A DNA stretch of 64,000 nucleotides, taken from the NCBI GenBank assembly GCA_028065725.1, contig JAPTVL010000268.1:224418-288417 (forward strand). The letters are read 5' to 3'. The stretch is from Betaproteobacteria bacterium. Its GTDB lineage: Bacteria > Pseudomonadota > Gammaproteobacteria > Burkholderiales > Rhodocyclaceae. A program made the position numbers and the translations under genes. A model generated the notes under the pieces. The model did not search any database and was not told the DNA's origin. It saw only the letters and a list, made by a program, of their open reading frames with translations. Shown piece by piece: positions 28,401-36,278 of this stretch; the stretch's first letter is position 1, and each line of letters begins with the position of its first letter.

Positions 28401-28565
28401 CTCGGGCTGGCCGTGATTGCGGAAGGGGTCGAGACGGCAGCGCAGCGTGACTTTCTTGCCGGTTCCGGCTGCCATGCCTGCCAGGGTTATTACTTCAGCC
28501 GGCCGCTGCCCATCGATGGCTTCGAGCACTATGCCCGGCTGTCCGTAACTGCATTGGAAAAATGA
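25404..28565 (+). CDS. membrane PAS-PAS-GGDEF-EAL cyclic-di-GMP protein
   Basis: About 1,053 residues. In order: a transmembrane helix (LFTLAIFLASIWSLAFYSG), a periplasmic Cache-like sensor of about 250 residues, a second helix (MLVAALFLSVLAGGLTWWML), HAMP, two PAS domains (about 370-610), GGDEF with intact RLGGDEF, and EAL with EALVRW, ELTESLL and DDFGIGYSS. Both catalytic motifs look complete, so it could make and break cyclic di-GMP. TTG 25404 is suggested by GGAG eight bases upstream; ATG 25416 or TTG 25374 are alternatives. It follows meaB by about 95 bp and may share its transcript. Confidence 0.92.
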   Translation: MNFSMLHWNSLKTRVTLFTLAIFLASIWSLAFYSGRMLRDGLERQLSEQQYATVSLIAADIDQELALRLNLLANVAAAITPAMMANSAALQAHLQQQPVFEILFNGGVLAIRVDGTAIAEVPRAARRIGSNYRDRDYLVEALAAGKPVIGQPVLSKKPQLPIFDMVVPVRDSEGKVIGALAGEINLGATNFLTHITDRRYGKTGGAFLITPKTRTIVAAFDKSRIMEVLPAHGVNPWIDRFMQGYEGSAIAVNPHGLEVLVSVKQVPVAGWYASVILPTKEAFASINELQRGMLVAALFLSVLAGGLTWWMLRRELSPLIDAAKALNAQSGTGLPPQALPIARRDEIGDLIGGFNRLLDTLGQREAALRESELRLWAIIENEPECIKIVDAAGQLRHMNPAGLAMIEADTLDQVVGRSMLSVISPEYRAAFDAMHQHVLAGETVQMTFEVRGLKGGRRWLETHAVPMLDNGEVVQLAVTRDVTGRKRAEADLRIAAAAFESQEGMVITDANAVILKVNRAFSESTGYTQDELVGQTPRLFKSGRHNQEFYREMWESIRLTGGWQGEVWDRRKDGVIYPKWLTITAVRGDDGAVTHYIGSHFDITERKQAEDRIKDLAFFDQLTGLPNRTLLLDRLKQVMTTSSRSDSHGALLFIDLDHFKTLNDTHGHDMGDLLLKQAAQRLTSCVREGDTVARLGGDEFVMMLANLSSSEREAATGIETVTEKVLATLNQPYQLANLTFHSTASIGVTLFKGQHASIDDLMKQADLAMYRAKETGRNAFRFFDPAMESVVKQRAALEAGLRRAVEGNQFVLHYQAQVVGTGRITGAEALVRWQHPERGLVSSAEFIPLAEETGLILPIGRWVLEMACSQLAAWAQQPAMAHFTVAVNVSAQQINRPDFVKQVLAVLAQTGADPRRLKLELTESLLVHNVEEIIEKMAALKAEGVGFALDDFGIGYSSLSYLKRLPLDQLKIDQSFVRDVLTDTNDAAIARTIVALAQSLGLAVIAEGVETAAQRDFLAGSGCHACQGYYFSRPLPIDGFEHYARLSVTALEK

Positions 28566-28837
28566 CGCCGATTTTGGCGCATCGAATAATTTGATATGCA
28601 GGACGGGTTGGCGTCGTGCCGGCTGTGCAACATATTGATTGCTTGTCGGAATGCCACCGGTGCCGGTGATCCCGGGGATCCGCCGCGCTAGCACTTAGGC
28701 AATAAACCGGCGTTCCAATAGCTAGCCGGCAGGATTGACAATGCGCAAATCAGGGTCAAGAATCGGACCCGTGCATTCGAAATGAATACGCATTTCTCAT
28801 TTCAAGTCCATTCCGTTGAGAAAGGGTTCCAGGCCAG
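28566..28837. promoter_or_regulatory. intergenic region with a possible promoter and a small hairpin
   Basis: No gene seen. TTGACA at 28735-28740 with AAGAAT at 28758 could be a weak sigma-70 promoter reading toward 28838. GAAATG and CATTTC at 28779-28796 form a short perfect stem-loop between that promoter and the next start codon. Confidence 0.35.
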
Positions 28838-29167
28838 ATGAACTACTTCAACTCGATCAAGGCGCCCGATGACATTGCCAAGGTAGTCGCCGACAATGCC
28901 CGGCTCGATATGGTGAGCGTGAAATGCTTTTGCAGCGAGAAGTACGGGAAGTACATAAGCTACTTCATCGATGTCGGCAACCGGGCGGCGCCCTTCATAG
29001 CCCGGACCCTCAACGGCGATGTCGTCGGCGATTCGACGGTGTCGCTGGTGATTGCCATACCGCCGGATTTTTGCTGTACCAGGCGCGACGACGGCCAGCT
29101 GGCCAGGAGCGGCAAGTGCCTTTGCCGGCGGGGCTACAGCAAGGCCAATCCGAAACTGTCGCGATAG
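28838..29167 (+). CDS. small hypothetical protein, cysteine-rich
   Basis: 109 residues with no recognised domain. It has strong third-position GC bias and a purine-rich GAGAAAGGG upstream, both signs of real coding. Cysteines cluster as CFC, CC and CLC, but not in a recognisable metal-binding pattern. It converges with, and overlaps by 34 bp, the end of the acetyltransferase gene on the other strand. It could also be a chance frame. Confidence 0.45.
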   Translation: MNYFNSIKAPDDIAKVVADNARLDMVSVKCFCSEKYGKYISYFIDVGNRAAPFIARTLNGDVVGDSTVSLVIAIPPDFCCTRRDDGQLARSGKCLCRRGYSKANPKLSR

Positions 29168-31866
29168 GACGGCGCCTGCTGCAGATTCAGGGTGCAGCGC
29201 ACGATGCCGGCCTCTTCGCTGCGTCCGAAACTGAAGCCGAAGCGTTTCAGCAGATCCAGCATCGGCTGGTTGTCGTACATCACGTCGCCGCTGAACACCT
29301 GGATGCCGCGTTCGCGCGAATACCTGATGATTTTCCGCATCAGGCCGGAGCCCAGGCCCTGTCCCTTCATGTCGGAGCGGATGATGATGGCGAATTCGCC
29401 GGTATGGTTGTCCGGTGTGGCCACCACGCGCACCACGCCGAGAGTTTCCGGTGCGCCGTCCTCGCCCTGCGCGCTGGCGATGAAAGCCATTTCGCGGTCG
29501 TAGTCGATTTGTGTCAGGCGGGCCATGTCGCGGCGCGGAAGTACCTTGATGTAGTGGAAAAACCGGTAGATCAGGTCCTGCTCGCTCATCTGCGACAGGA
29601 ATGCGTAATGCGCGGCTTCGTCTTCCGGGCGGATCGGGCGGAACAGCACCGGGCGTCCGTTGCGCAGCGCGGAGGGTTCTTCCAGCGCCTGCGGATAGGG
29701 CTGGATCGCCAGGCGATGCGGACTGACCGGCGCCGCGGACAGGCGAATGTGGGCATCGACCGCGGTCACCCCCTTGCTGTCGGCGAACAGCGGATTGATG
29801 TCGAGTTCGACGATTTCCGGCAGGTCGATCAGCAGCTGCGAGACCTTGGTCAGCACCAGTGCAATCGTCTCGCGGTCCGCCGCCGGATTGCCGTGGTGGG
29901 CCTCCAGCAGCGCCGCCGCGCGGCTGCGGCCGATCAGGTCTTGCGCCAGGGGCATGTTCAGCGGCGGCAATCCCACCGACATGTCGCGGTAGATCTCCAC
30001 CGCGCGCCCGCCTTCGCCGAACACGATCAGCGGACCGAACAGCGGATCGCTGGCGACGCCGATCATCAGTTGCCGTGCCTGGCCGCGCGGCAGCATGGCC
30101 TGGACGTTGAAGCCGCTGATGGTCACGCCGGGGGTCATGACGCGCGCGCGCTCGATCATGCCGCGGGCGGCGGCTTCCACGGCCTCGGCGGTTTCCAGGT
30201 TGAGGGCGACACCGTCGATGTCCCACTTGCGACCCAGATCATGCGAAATCACGGTCACCGCGACCGGCAATCCGATGCGCTGCGCGACCTGTGCCGCCTG
30301 CTGCGGATCCGCCGCCAGGTGGGTCGGCACCACCGAAATTCCGTAGGCGCAGAGTATCGCCTTCGACTCCGCCTCGGTCAGTTGCGTTCTTCCCGTGACC
30401 AGTGCGTCGCGGACGACCGTGCGTGCGCCTTCGACATCCGGGATGAAACTGCTCGGAATCGACGGCGGAGCCTGCATCAGCAGCTCGCGGGCGCGACGAT
30501 GATTGTCGATATGGATGAAAGCCCGCGCGCCGTGTCCCGGCGTCGAGAACGTCGGAATGCCGGCATCGACGAAGCGCATGCGTTCCGCGGCAACGCTTTC
30601 GTCGCCGATCCAGCAGGTCAGCAGGTTGCAGGAAATGCCTTGCGCCGCCTTGACCACCGTCTGCGCGATGTCGAGGCTGCTGGTCAGGGCGTTCGGCGTA
30701 TGCATCACCAGTATCGCGTTCGCCGCGCTCTCCTCGCAGAGCACCTTGAGTACCGCCGCATAGCGTTCGGCGCTGGCGTCGACGCGAATATCGATCGGAT
30801 TGCGGCCGTCCCAGCTCGGCGGCAGGATCTGTCGCAGCCGCGCCACGGTCTGCGCGCTGAGCTCGGGCATCGCGTAGCCGCCCAGATACAGGCTGTCCTC
30901 GGCCATGATGCCGCCGCCGCCGCCGTTGCTGATGGCCACCAGGCGGCTGCCGGTCATCGGCCGCGAGCGCACCACGGTCTCCACCGCACCGAACAGTTCG
31001 TCGAGGTGTTCGACGCGCAGGATGCCGGCGCGGCGCAACACGGCATCGAACACATCGTCGCTGCTGATCAGGTTCGGCCTGTCGAGGAACAGGGGATCGG
31101 GGACTCCCGGCAGGGCCTGGTGCGGCGCACGGCCTGCCTTGATCGCCACCACCGGTTTGTTGCGCGCCGCCGCACGTGCCGCCGCCATGAAGCTGCGCCG
31201 ATCGCGGATCGACTCGATATAGAGCAGGATGGCCTGCGTATCCGGATCGCTGGCGAGGAAATCGAGGACTTCGCCGAAGCCGATGTCCAGCGCATCGCCC
31301 AGCGAAACGAAGCGGGAGAAGCCGACCTTCTTCGGCAGCGCCCAGTCCAGCACCATGGTACCGACGGCATCGGACTGCGAAACAAAACCGATCTTTCCGG
31401 CCTGCACCTTCATCTGGGAAAAGGTGGCGTTGATCCCCGGTTTCGGCACCACGATGCCGAGCGTGCTGCCGCCCAGCAGACGCACGCCATGGCGCCGCGC
31501 CGTTTCAAGAATCACCTCGGAGAGGGGCTGGCCGTCGGCGCCGAAGGTGGTCGCCAAATGCCCGGCCATGATCACGGCGGCGCGCGTGCCGCGCCGGCCG
31601 AGGTCCTCGATCAGGGCGGGAATCGTCGCCGCCGGGGTGCAGATGATCGCCAGGTCCGGCGTCTGCGGCAGGGCGGCGACGTTCGGGTAGGTGAGCACCC
31701 CGGCCACCGCGTCCCGCTTCGGATTCACCGGCATGATGATCCCGCCGAAGCCGCCGGCCAGCAGGTTGCGCATCACCACATTGCCGATCCGTTGCGGACG
31801 CGCACTGGCACCGATCACGGCGATGCTTTGCGGATCGAACAGGCTTTGCAGGAAGTGGAAGCTCAT
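29134..31866 (-). CDS. acyl-CoA synthetase (NDP-forming)-like / GNAT fusion, Pat-like protein lysine acetyltransferase
   Basis: 910 residues. The N-terminal half has the CoA-binding Rossmann domain (SIAVIGASARPQRIGN) and the succinyl-CoA-ligase-like domains, the middle an ATP-grasp-like domain, and the last ~170 residues a GNAT acetyltransferase domain (RPIRPEDEAAHYAFLSQMS and the acetyl-CoA loop GQGLGSGLMRKII). This matches the PatZ/YfiQ type, whose best-known targets are AMP-forming CoA ligases, silenced by acetylation of the catalytic lysine. Three such ligases are encoded in this window. It is a single gene, not in an operon. Confidence 0.88.
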   Translation of the reverse strand: MSFHFLQSLFDPQSIAVIGASARPQRIGNVVMRNLLAGGFGGIIMPVNPKRDAVAGVLTYPNVAALPQTPDLAIICTPAATIPALIEDLGRRGTRAAVIMAGHLATTFGADGQPLSEVILETARRHGVRLLGGSTLGIVVPKPGINATFSQMKVQAGKIGFVSQSDAVGTMVLDWALPKKVGFSRFVSLGDALDIGFGEVLDFLASDPDTQAILLYIESIRDRRSFMAAARAAARNKPVVAIKAGRAPHQALPGVPDPLFLDRPNLISSDDVFDAVLRRAGILRVEHLDELFGAVETVVRSRPMTGSRLVAISNGGGGGIMAEDSLYLGGYAMPELSAQTVARLRQILPPSWDGRNPIDIRVDASAERYAAVLKVLCEESAANAILVMHTPNALTSSLDIAQTVVKAAQGISCNLLTCWIGDESVAAERMRFVDAGIPTFSTPGHGARAFIHIDNHRRARELLMQAPPSIPSSFIPDVEGARTVVRDALVTGRTQLTEAESKAILCAYGISVVPTHLAADPQQAAQVAQRIGLPVAVTVISHDLGRKWDIDGVALNLETAEAVEAAARGMIERARVMTPGVTISGFNVQAMLPRGQARQLMIGVASDPLFGPLIVFGEGGRAVEIYRDMSVGLPPLNMPLAQDLIGRSRAAALLEAHHGNPAADRETIALVLTKVSQLLIDLPEIVELDINPLFADSKGVTAVDAHIRLSAAPVSPHRLAIQPYPQALEEPSALRNGRPVLFRPIRPEDEAAHYAFLSQMSEQDLIYRFFHYIKVLPRRDMARLTQIDYDREMAFIASAQGEDGAPETLGVVRVVATPDNHTGEFAIIIRSDMKGQGLGSGLMRKIIRYSRERGIQVFSGDVMYDNQPMLDLLKRFGFSFGRSEEAGIVRCTLNLQQAPSYRDSFGLALL

Positions 31867-31970
31867 GGCGAAACCGTCATACTGGTGGAGAATGGATTAC
31901 CTATGCCGAATCCTTAATGCTACGGCATTGTGGCAGCTTCTGTCGCGTCGGCAACGGCAGCCGGCACAGA

Positions 31971-32249
31971 TCACTTCTTCTCGGCAGGCTGAATGAAGAA
32001 GACCATGCCGAATGCGCCGACCGAAACCACCCGGTCGTTGACCGTGGTGTAGGAGGCGACGCCCAGTGGATGGTAGGTGGAAACAAACGCGGTAATCGCG
32101 CCCAGGCCGAGCATGCCGGCGAGGGGGCTGCGCTCGCCGACGGCCTTCTGAATTTCCTCGCGGTGGCGTTCGGGCGACGGATTCAGCGCAAACGCCAGGG
32201 CGACGACGATGAGTGCGGCGATGGCGGATATCACAGGGGTCTTGGTCAC
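31971..32249 (-). CDS. small membrane-anchored protein, possibly DUF4359-like
   Basis: 92 residues with one N-terminal hydrophobic segment (ISAIAALIVVALAFALNPS) followed by a short soluble part and a second weakly hydrophobic stretch. The NPS motif after the helix recalls small DUF4359-type proteins. The function is unknown. It follows the flavoprotein gene by about 110 bp on the same strand. Confidence 0.6.
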   Translation of the reverse strand: MTKTPVISAIAALIVVALAFALNPSPERHREEIQKAVGERSPLAGMLGLGAITAFVSTYHPLGVASYTTVNDRVVSVGAFGMVFFIQPAEKK

Positions 32250-32363
32250 GGCGGTTTCTCCGGAAGCATCAGACTGCTATCGACCGGGCCCCGCGGCCCG
32301 GACTGTCGATTCGCGGACCGGGGCGGCCGGTCCGCAGACGCGATGATAGTCCTTGTCGCCGCG

Positions 32364-33671
32364 CTAGCGCATCTCGAAAGCCTCCTGGTGGAAACGCGGC
32401 TGCCAGCCCATGGCGCGCAGCCCGCTGCGCAGGGTATCGGCCAAACCGCTGGGGCCGCAGAACCAGATTTCGGCATGCTTCGCTTCGCCCAGCGCTTCCA
32501 CTTTCAGGCTGGCGCCCTGGCGTGCGCCATGGATGTGCAGGCGTATCCCGGGCAATGCCGCGCACAGGGTTTCCAGCCGGGGCGCGAAGGCGTCGCTGTT
32601 CCGGTCGCGGGCGCAGTAATGCAGATCGGCTGCCGGGGCCTGCTCCGGCCTCGCCTGCAACGACTCCAGCCAGGCCAGGAAGGGCGTGACGCCGATGCCG
32701 CCGGCAATCCATATCTGCCTGGCGCGGGGGTTGCACCGGGCGATGTCGAAGCGGCCGTAGGGGCCCTCGACGCGCACCACCTGTCCCGGCTGCAGGCGTG
32801 CCGCCAGACCGCTGGTGTAGTCGCCGAGCGCCTTGATCTGGAAGCTGATGGTGTTGTCGCCATGATCCGCGCTGGCAATCGTGAAGGGGTGTGCGCCCTC
32901 CTTGTCGTCGAAGCTCACGAAGGCAAACTGCCCGGGCCGGTGTCCATGCCAGCCGCGCACCAGGTGACAGCGCACCGTGGTGACGTCGGCCGCCGGATGC
33001 TCGATGGCGACGATGGTGCCCACCGCCGTGCGCGCGCGGCCGATGCCGCCCAGCAGCGAACGGAGCGCGCCATAGGTGCCGGCCGCCAGCAGCACCGCCA
33101 GCAATGCGCCGATCGGTTGCGCCCAGTAATCCTGCGGCGCCAGCAGCGCCGCGTGGAAAGCCAGCATCAGGTAGAGCACGGGCATGGCCCGGTGCAGGAA
33201 ACGCCACGCCCGGTAGGGAAATTTTTTCCACAGGGTGATCGCCAGCATTGCCAGCACCGCGTAGATTGCCCATTCGCCCATGTCTTCCGCCAGGTCGCGC
33301 AGGATTTCGAGAAAGCCGGCAAACTTTTCCTTCGGCAGGCGACCTTCGCGGCCGATCGCGGATTTCAGGATGTCGTCCGACATTTCGATCAGCCAGTGCA
33401 GCGCGGCGAAACAAACCGCGAGGATTCCCGCCCACTTGTGCGTGCGATAAATGCGGTCCATGCCGCCCAATGGCGCCTCCAGCCACGCCGGGCGGGTGGC
33501 CAGATACGTGGCGACGGACATCATGGCGATCGACAGCACACCGCTCAGGTACATGGCTTCGTGACGGGCGATCCACAGCGGATGCGCCCCCGCGGGCGCG
33601 ACCGCATTGATGACATCCCAGCCCCAGCCGAGGGCGACAAGGGCAATCAGGCTGCCGAGCAGGGTGTTCAT
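32364..33671 (-). CDS. ferric-reductase-like transmembrane flavoprotein
   Basis: 435 residues: about six transmembrane helices of the ferric-reductase/NADPH-oxidase type with histidines for heme (HEAMYLSG, RTHKWAGIL, ALHWLIEM), then an FAD domain (RPGQFAFVSF, HPFTIAS) and an NAD(P)H domain (GGIGVTPFLAWLESL, FCGPSGLADTLR). It would move electrons from cytoplasmic NAD(P)H across the membrane. ATG 33671 begins the first helix; the reading frame further upstream overlaps the next gene and is not conserved-looking. It is the last gene of a redox operon with PepSY and two cytochromes c. Confidence 0.85.
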   Translation of the reverse strand: MNTLLGSLIALVALGWGWDVINAVAPAGAHPLWIARHEAMYLSGVLSIAMMSVATYLATRPAWLEAPLGGMDRIYRTHKWAGILAVCFAALHWLIEMSDDILKSAIGREGRLPKEKFAGFLEILRDLAEDMGEWAIYAVLAMLAITLWKKFPYRAWRFLHRAMPVLYLMLAFHAALLAPQDYWAQPIGALLAVLLAAGTYGALRSLLGGIGRARTAVGTIVAIEHPAADVTTVRCHLVRGWHGHRPGQFAFVSFDDKEGAHPFTIASADHGDNTISFQIKALGDYTSGLAARLQPGQVVRVEGPYGRFDIARCNPRARQIWIAGGIGVTPFLAWLESLQARPEQAPAADLHYCARDRNSDAFAPRLETLCAALPGIRLHIHGARQGASLKVEALGEAKHAEIWFCGPSGLADTLRSGLRAMGWQPRFHQEAFEMR

Positions 33672-33715
33672 GGCGACTCGCTCAGGAACTGAGAATGCAT
33701 GGCGATCAGAGCGCA

Positions 33716-34147
33716 TCACTTGGATGTGGGCGCAATGGGTGTGGCGGGTACGGACTTCTGCGGCAGATCGTCGCGACAGCGGCGCTCGTTGCAGTCGGCG
33801 GAATTGCGCCGATTGTCGCCACTGGCAGGCTGAGCACCCTTGGCCTGCTTGGCGTGCGCGCCGCGGTCGATGATCTCGCCGGTCTGCGGATTGATGTGGA
33901 GCTTGATCCGCTGGCCCTGGCGATCGGTGGCGCGTGCCTCGTAGCCGCCGTGTTCGCGCTCGATCTTCTCGATCTGCCGGTATCCCGCGGCTTCCAGTTT
34001 TTGATGGACCTGCGGAATCGACAGCCACTGGCGCTCGCCCGCCGGCGCCGTGCGGCTTTCGCCGGCAAAGGAGGGCGCCAGTACTGCGCCGCCGACCGCG
34101 AAGGCACCGGCAAGGGCGATGGACGAAAGCATTGTTGCGAGTTTCAT
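33716..34147 (-). CDS. PepSY-domain periplasmic protein
   Basis: 143 residues. There is a signal peptide (MKLATMLSSIALAGAFAVGG to SFA, about 31 residues), a PepSY domain (LSIPQVHQKLEAAGYRQIEKIE to INPQTGEII), then a low-complexity tail rich in Lys, Arg, Asp and Pro. ATG 34147 has a strong GGAGG site. It lies between the diheme cytochrome and the flavoprotein genes. PepSY proteins often accompany c-type cytochromes and metal or redox two-component systems. Confidence 0.82.
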   Translation of the reverse strand: MKLATMLSSIALAGAFAVGGAVLAPSFAGESRTAPAGERQWLSIPQVHQKLEAAGYRQIEKIEREHGGYEARATDRQGQRIKLHINPQTGEIIDRGAHAKQAKGAQPASGDNRRNSADCNERRCRDDLPQKSVPATPIAPTSK

Positions 34148-34166
34148 GATGTAAACCTCCGTTGTA

Positions 34167-34670
34167 TCAGTCGTCGTAGGAACCGCGCTCGGCGTCGGCG
34201 TGGCAGGCGGTGCAGTTGGCCCTGGTGCGGACGTCCTTGTGCTTCCACTCCCAGTCCGGCACTTTGCGGTGCTCTTTGACCCACTTCGGCAGTTCGGTGA
34301 TGCGTTGCGGCGCACTCGCCAGCGATACGCCGCGCAGCAGCTTGTCGTTGTAGCGACGGCCGGCGGTGTCGGCGGCATTGGCGACCAGATAGTCGGTGAT
34401 GCGTTTGGCGACGGCGGCATCGACGCTGGCGTCGTCGCCGAAGTGATTCTTGAGTTCGCCCATCATGCGTTGCCAGGAACTGGCCGGCAGCATCGCCGGG
34501 GCGAAGGCGAGGTGGCAGCTGCCGCATTCTTCCTTGACCACCGGATCGCTCACCGGCGGGTAGTAGTGGTTGCCGCCGGCCTGGGCGCGGCCGAGCACGA
34601 TGGCCGAAAAGCCGAGTACGAGCAGGCCGAGGGTCAGGGGACGATAGGGGATGGTTCTGGTGATGTTCAT
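34167..34670 (-). CDS. diheme cytochrome c
   Basis: 167 residues with an export signal (to about AQA at residue 31) and two heme motifs, CGSCH (about residue 49) and CTACH (about 153), spaced as in the DHC-type diheme cytochromes. It is a periplasmic electron carrier, probably a partner of the flavoprotein and monoheme cytochrome in the same operon. It begins 26 bp after the end of the DUF1924 cytochrome gene. Confidence 0.9.
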   Translation of the reverse strand: MNITRTIPYRPLTLGLLVLGFSAIVLGRAQAGGNHYYPPVSDPVVKEECGSCHLAFAPAMLPASSWQRMMGELKNHFGDDASVDAAVAKRITDYLVANAADTAGRRYNDKLLRGVSLASAPQRITELPKWVKEHRKVPDWEWKHKDVRTRANCTACHADAERGSYDD

Positions 34671-34695
34671 GACGGCGTCCTTTGCTGTAGATTTT

Positions 34696-35118
34696 TTACT
34701 GGGCGAGCATGAAGCTCAGCCAGTCGCCTTTTTCCTGGACGCTGCATTCGCGCCCGAGCACTTCATTGCAGTTGCGCTTGAACCACTTTTCGACTTTTGC
34801 CGGATCGGTGTAGCGCGACGGCGCTGCGGATGCCGCCACCGGGTCTATCGCCTTGCCCGCCGGGGTGCGGCCCGCGGCCCGCGGATCCTTGCCGTGGCAC
34901 GAGGTGCAGGACGGCGTATCGGGCTTGCCGCCGGTGAAGCTCTGGCTATGCAGGGTCTTGCCGCGTTCCGCGGAGAAGCCGGCGAAGGCTGGGTTGGCGG
35001 CCTTGGCGGCGCTGGCATACTTGGCCAGTTGGTCTTCGCGCGGACCAGCGCTGGCGGTGGCGGCAAGCGTCAATGCCAGAATGGCGGCAAGCAGGATGGA
35101 ATTCAGGTTTCGATGCAT
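34696..35118 (-). CDS. monoheme cytochrome c, DUF1924 type
   Basis: 140 residues: a signal peptide ending near ASAG, a single heme motif CTSCHGKDP, and a C-terminal part with further cysteines (CNEVLGREC) typical of DUF1924 proteins. ATG 35118 is preferred over an upstream start because GAGGAG lies 8 bases before it. It is the first gene of the redox operon, facing a divergent PepSY and two-component operon. Confidence 0.87.
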   Translation of the reverse strand: MHRNLNSILLAAILALTLAATASAGPREDQLAKYASAAKAANPAFAGFSAERGKTLHSQSFTGGKPDTPSCTSCHGKDPRAAGRTPAGKAIDPVAASAAPSRYTDPAKVEKWFKRNCNEVLGRECSVQEKGDWLSFMLAQ

Positions 35119-35151
35119 GGCGTACTCCTCGTTGGGGTCGGTGTGGGGCGT

Positions 35152-35184
35152 ACTATGCGCGGGGGCAACTGAACGGAAAGTGAA
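35152..35184 (-). promoter_or_regulatory. response-regulator box and promoter for the cytochrome operon
   Basis: On the minus strand, TTCACTT (35184-35178) and TTCAGTT (35173-35167) form a direct repeat with 11-bp spacing, followed about 9 bases later by a CATAGT -10-like element (35157-35152). This is the layout of an OmpR-family activator site placed over the -35 region. Confidence 0.5.
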
Positions 35185-35191
35185 TCCGCCG

Positions 35192-35224
35192 TTCATCCTG
35201 CATTCATCCTGGCGACGCTATAAA
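35192..35224 (+). promoter_or_regulatory. response-regulator box and promoter for the PepSY/two-component operon
   Basis: TTCATCC occurs twice (35192 and 35203), 11 bp apart, and a TATAAA -10 element follows at 35219. The same half-site and spacing face the cytochrome operon on the other strand, suggesting one regulator controls both. Confidence 0.55.
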
Positions 35225-35262
35225 GTTGCCTACCGGACCGGGAATACACCATCATTTTTGTC

Positions 35263-35616
35263 ATGCCGAATCGATTCGCAAACCACCTTTGGCGCAGACT
35301 GACTGTTGCGCTGCTCGCCGCGTTCCTTGCCGCCGGCAGCACCGCCGGCATAGCCGGCGACGATCACGATCGCGCCAGGCAGGCACTGGAGGCCGGGGAA
35401 GTGCTGCCGCTGCGCAGCATCCTGGAGCGGGTCGAACGCGACTATCCCGGGCAGGTCATCGACGTCGAACTTGAGCGTGAGCGCGAGAAGGGCGCCGAGC
35501 GCTGGATTTACGAAGTGAAGATATTGCGAAGCGGCGGCTCCTTGATCAAGCTCAAGGTCGATGCGCGCGATGGCAGCATCATCGGCGGCAAGACCCGGCA
35601 CGGAGCAGCACGCTGA
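35263..35616 (+). CDS. PepSY-domain protein
   Basis: 117 residues with a signal peptide (to about STAGIAG) and one PepSY domain (EAGEVLPLRSILERVERDYPG to VDARDGSIIGG). Its stop overlaps the start of the response regulator gene, so it belongs to the same operon. Such proteins commonly sit before PmrA/QseB-like regulators and may influence signal sensing. Confidence 0.83.
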   Translation: MPNRFANHLWRRLTVALLAAFLAAGSTAGIAGDDHDRARQALEAGEVLPLRSILERVERDYPGQVIDVELEREREKGAERWIYEVKILRSGGSLIKLKVDARDGSIIGGKTRHGAAR

Positions 35617-36278
35617 TGCGCATCCTGATTGTCGAAGACGAGCCGACCCTGCGCCAGCAGCTGGCTGAAGGCATGGGCGCCGCGGGTTACGCGGTCGATG
35701 TCGCGGCCAATGGCGTCGATGGCCATTATCTGGGCGAGACCGAGCCCTATGACGCGGTGATTCTCGACCTGGGCTTGCCGCAGATGGACGGCATCACGGT
35801 ATTGCGCAAGTGGCGCACGGCCGGCCGCGGTATGCCGGTGCTGATCCTCACCGCGCGCGACGGCTGGGCGGAAAAGGTGGCCGGCATCGACGCCGGCGCC
35901 GACGACTACCTGACCAAGCCCTTCCACATGGAAGAACTGCTGGCCCGGCTGCGTGCGCTGATTCGCCGTGCCGGCGGCCATGCCAGCGCGGAAATGGTAT
36001 GCGGGCCGCTGACCCTGGATACCCGCAACAGCCGCGCCACCGTGGCCGGGCAGGCGCTGACCCTGACCAGCCACGAATACCGCGTGCTGGCCTACCTGAT
36101 GCACCATCGCGGCGAAGTGGTGTCGCGCAGCGATCTGGTCGAGCATATCTATGCGCAGGACTTCGATCGTGATTCGAATACCGTCGAGGTCTTCATCGCC
36201 CGGCTGCGCAAGAAGCTGCCGGCAGGCATGATCGAGACGGTGCGCGGCCTCGGCTACCGTCTCGGCGCACCGCAATGA
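35616..36278 (+). CDS. OmpR-family response regulator
   Basis: 220 residues: a receiver domain with acidic pocket EDE near residues 8-10, phosphoacceptor Asp51 (ILDLGLP) and Lys in LTKPF, then a winged-helix DNA-binding domain (TLTSHEYRVLAYLMHHRGEVVS, VFIARLRKKL, VRGLGYRL). The sequence is of the PmrA/QseB type. It overlaps both its neighbours by a few bases. The direct repeats in the divergent promoter region are its likely targets. Confidence 0.93.
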   Translation: MRILIVEDEPTLRQQLAEGMGAAGYAVDVAANGVDGHYLGETEPYDAVILDLGLPQMDGITVLRKWRTAGRGMPVLILTARDGWAEKVAGIDAGADDYLTKPFHMEELLARLRALIRRAGGHASAEMVCGPLTLDTRNSRATVAGQALTLTSHEYRVLAYLMHHRGEVVSRSDLVEHIYAQDFDRDSNTVEVFIARLRKKLPAGMIETVRGLGYRLGAPQ

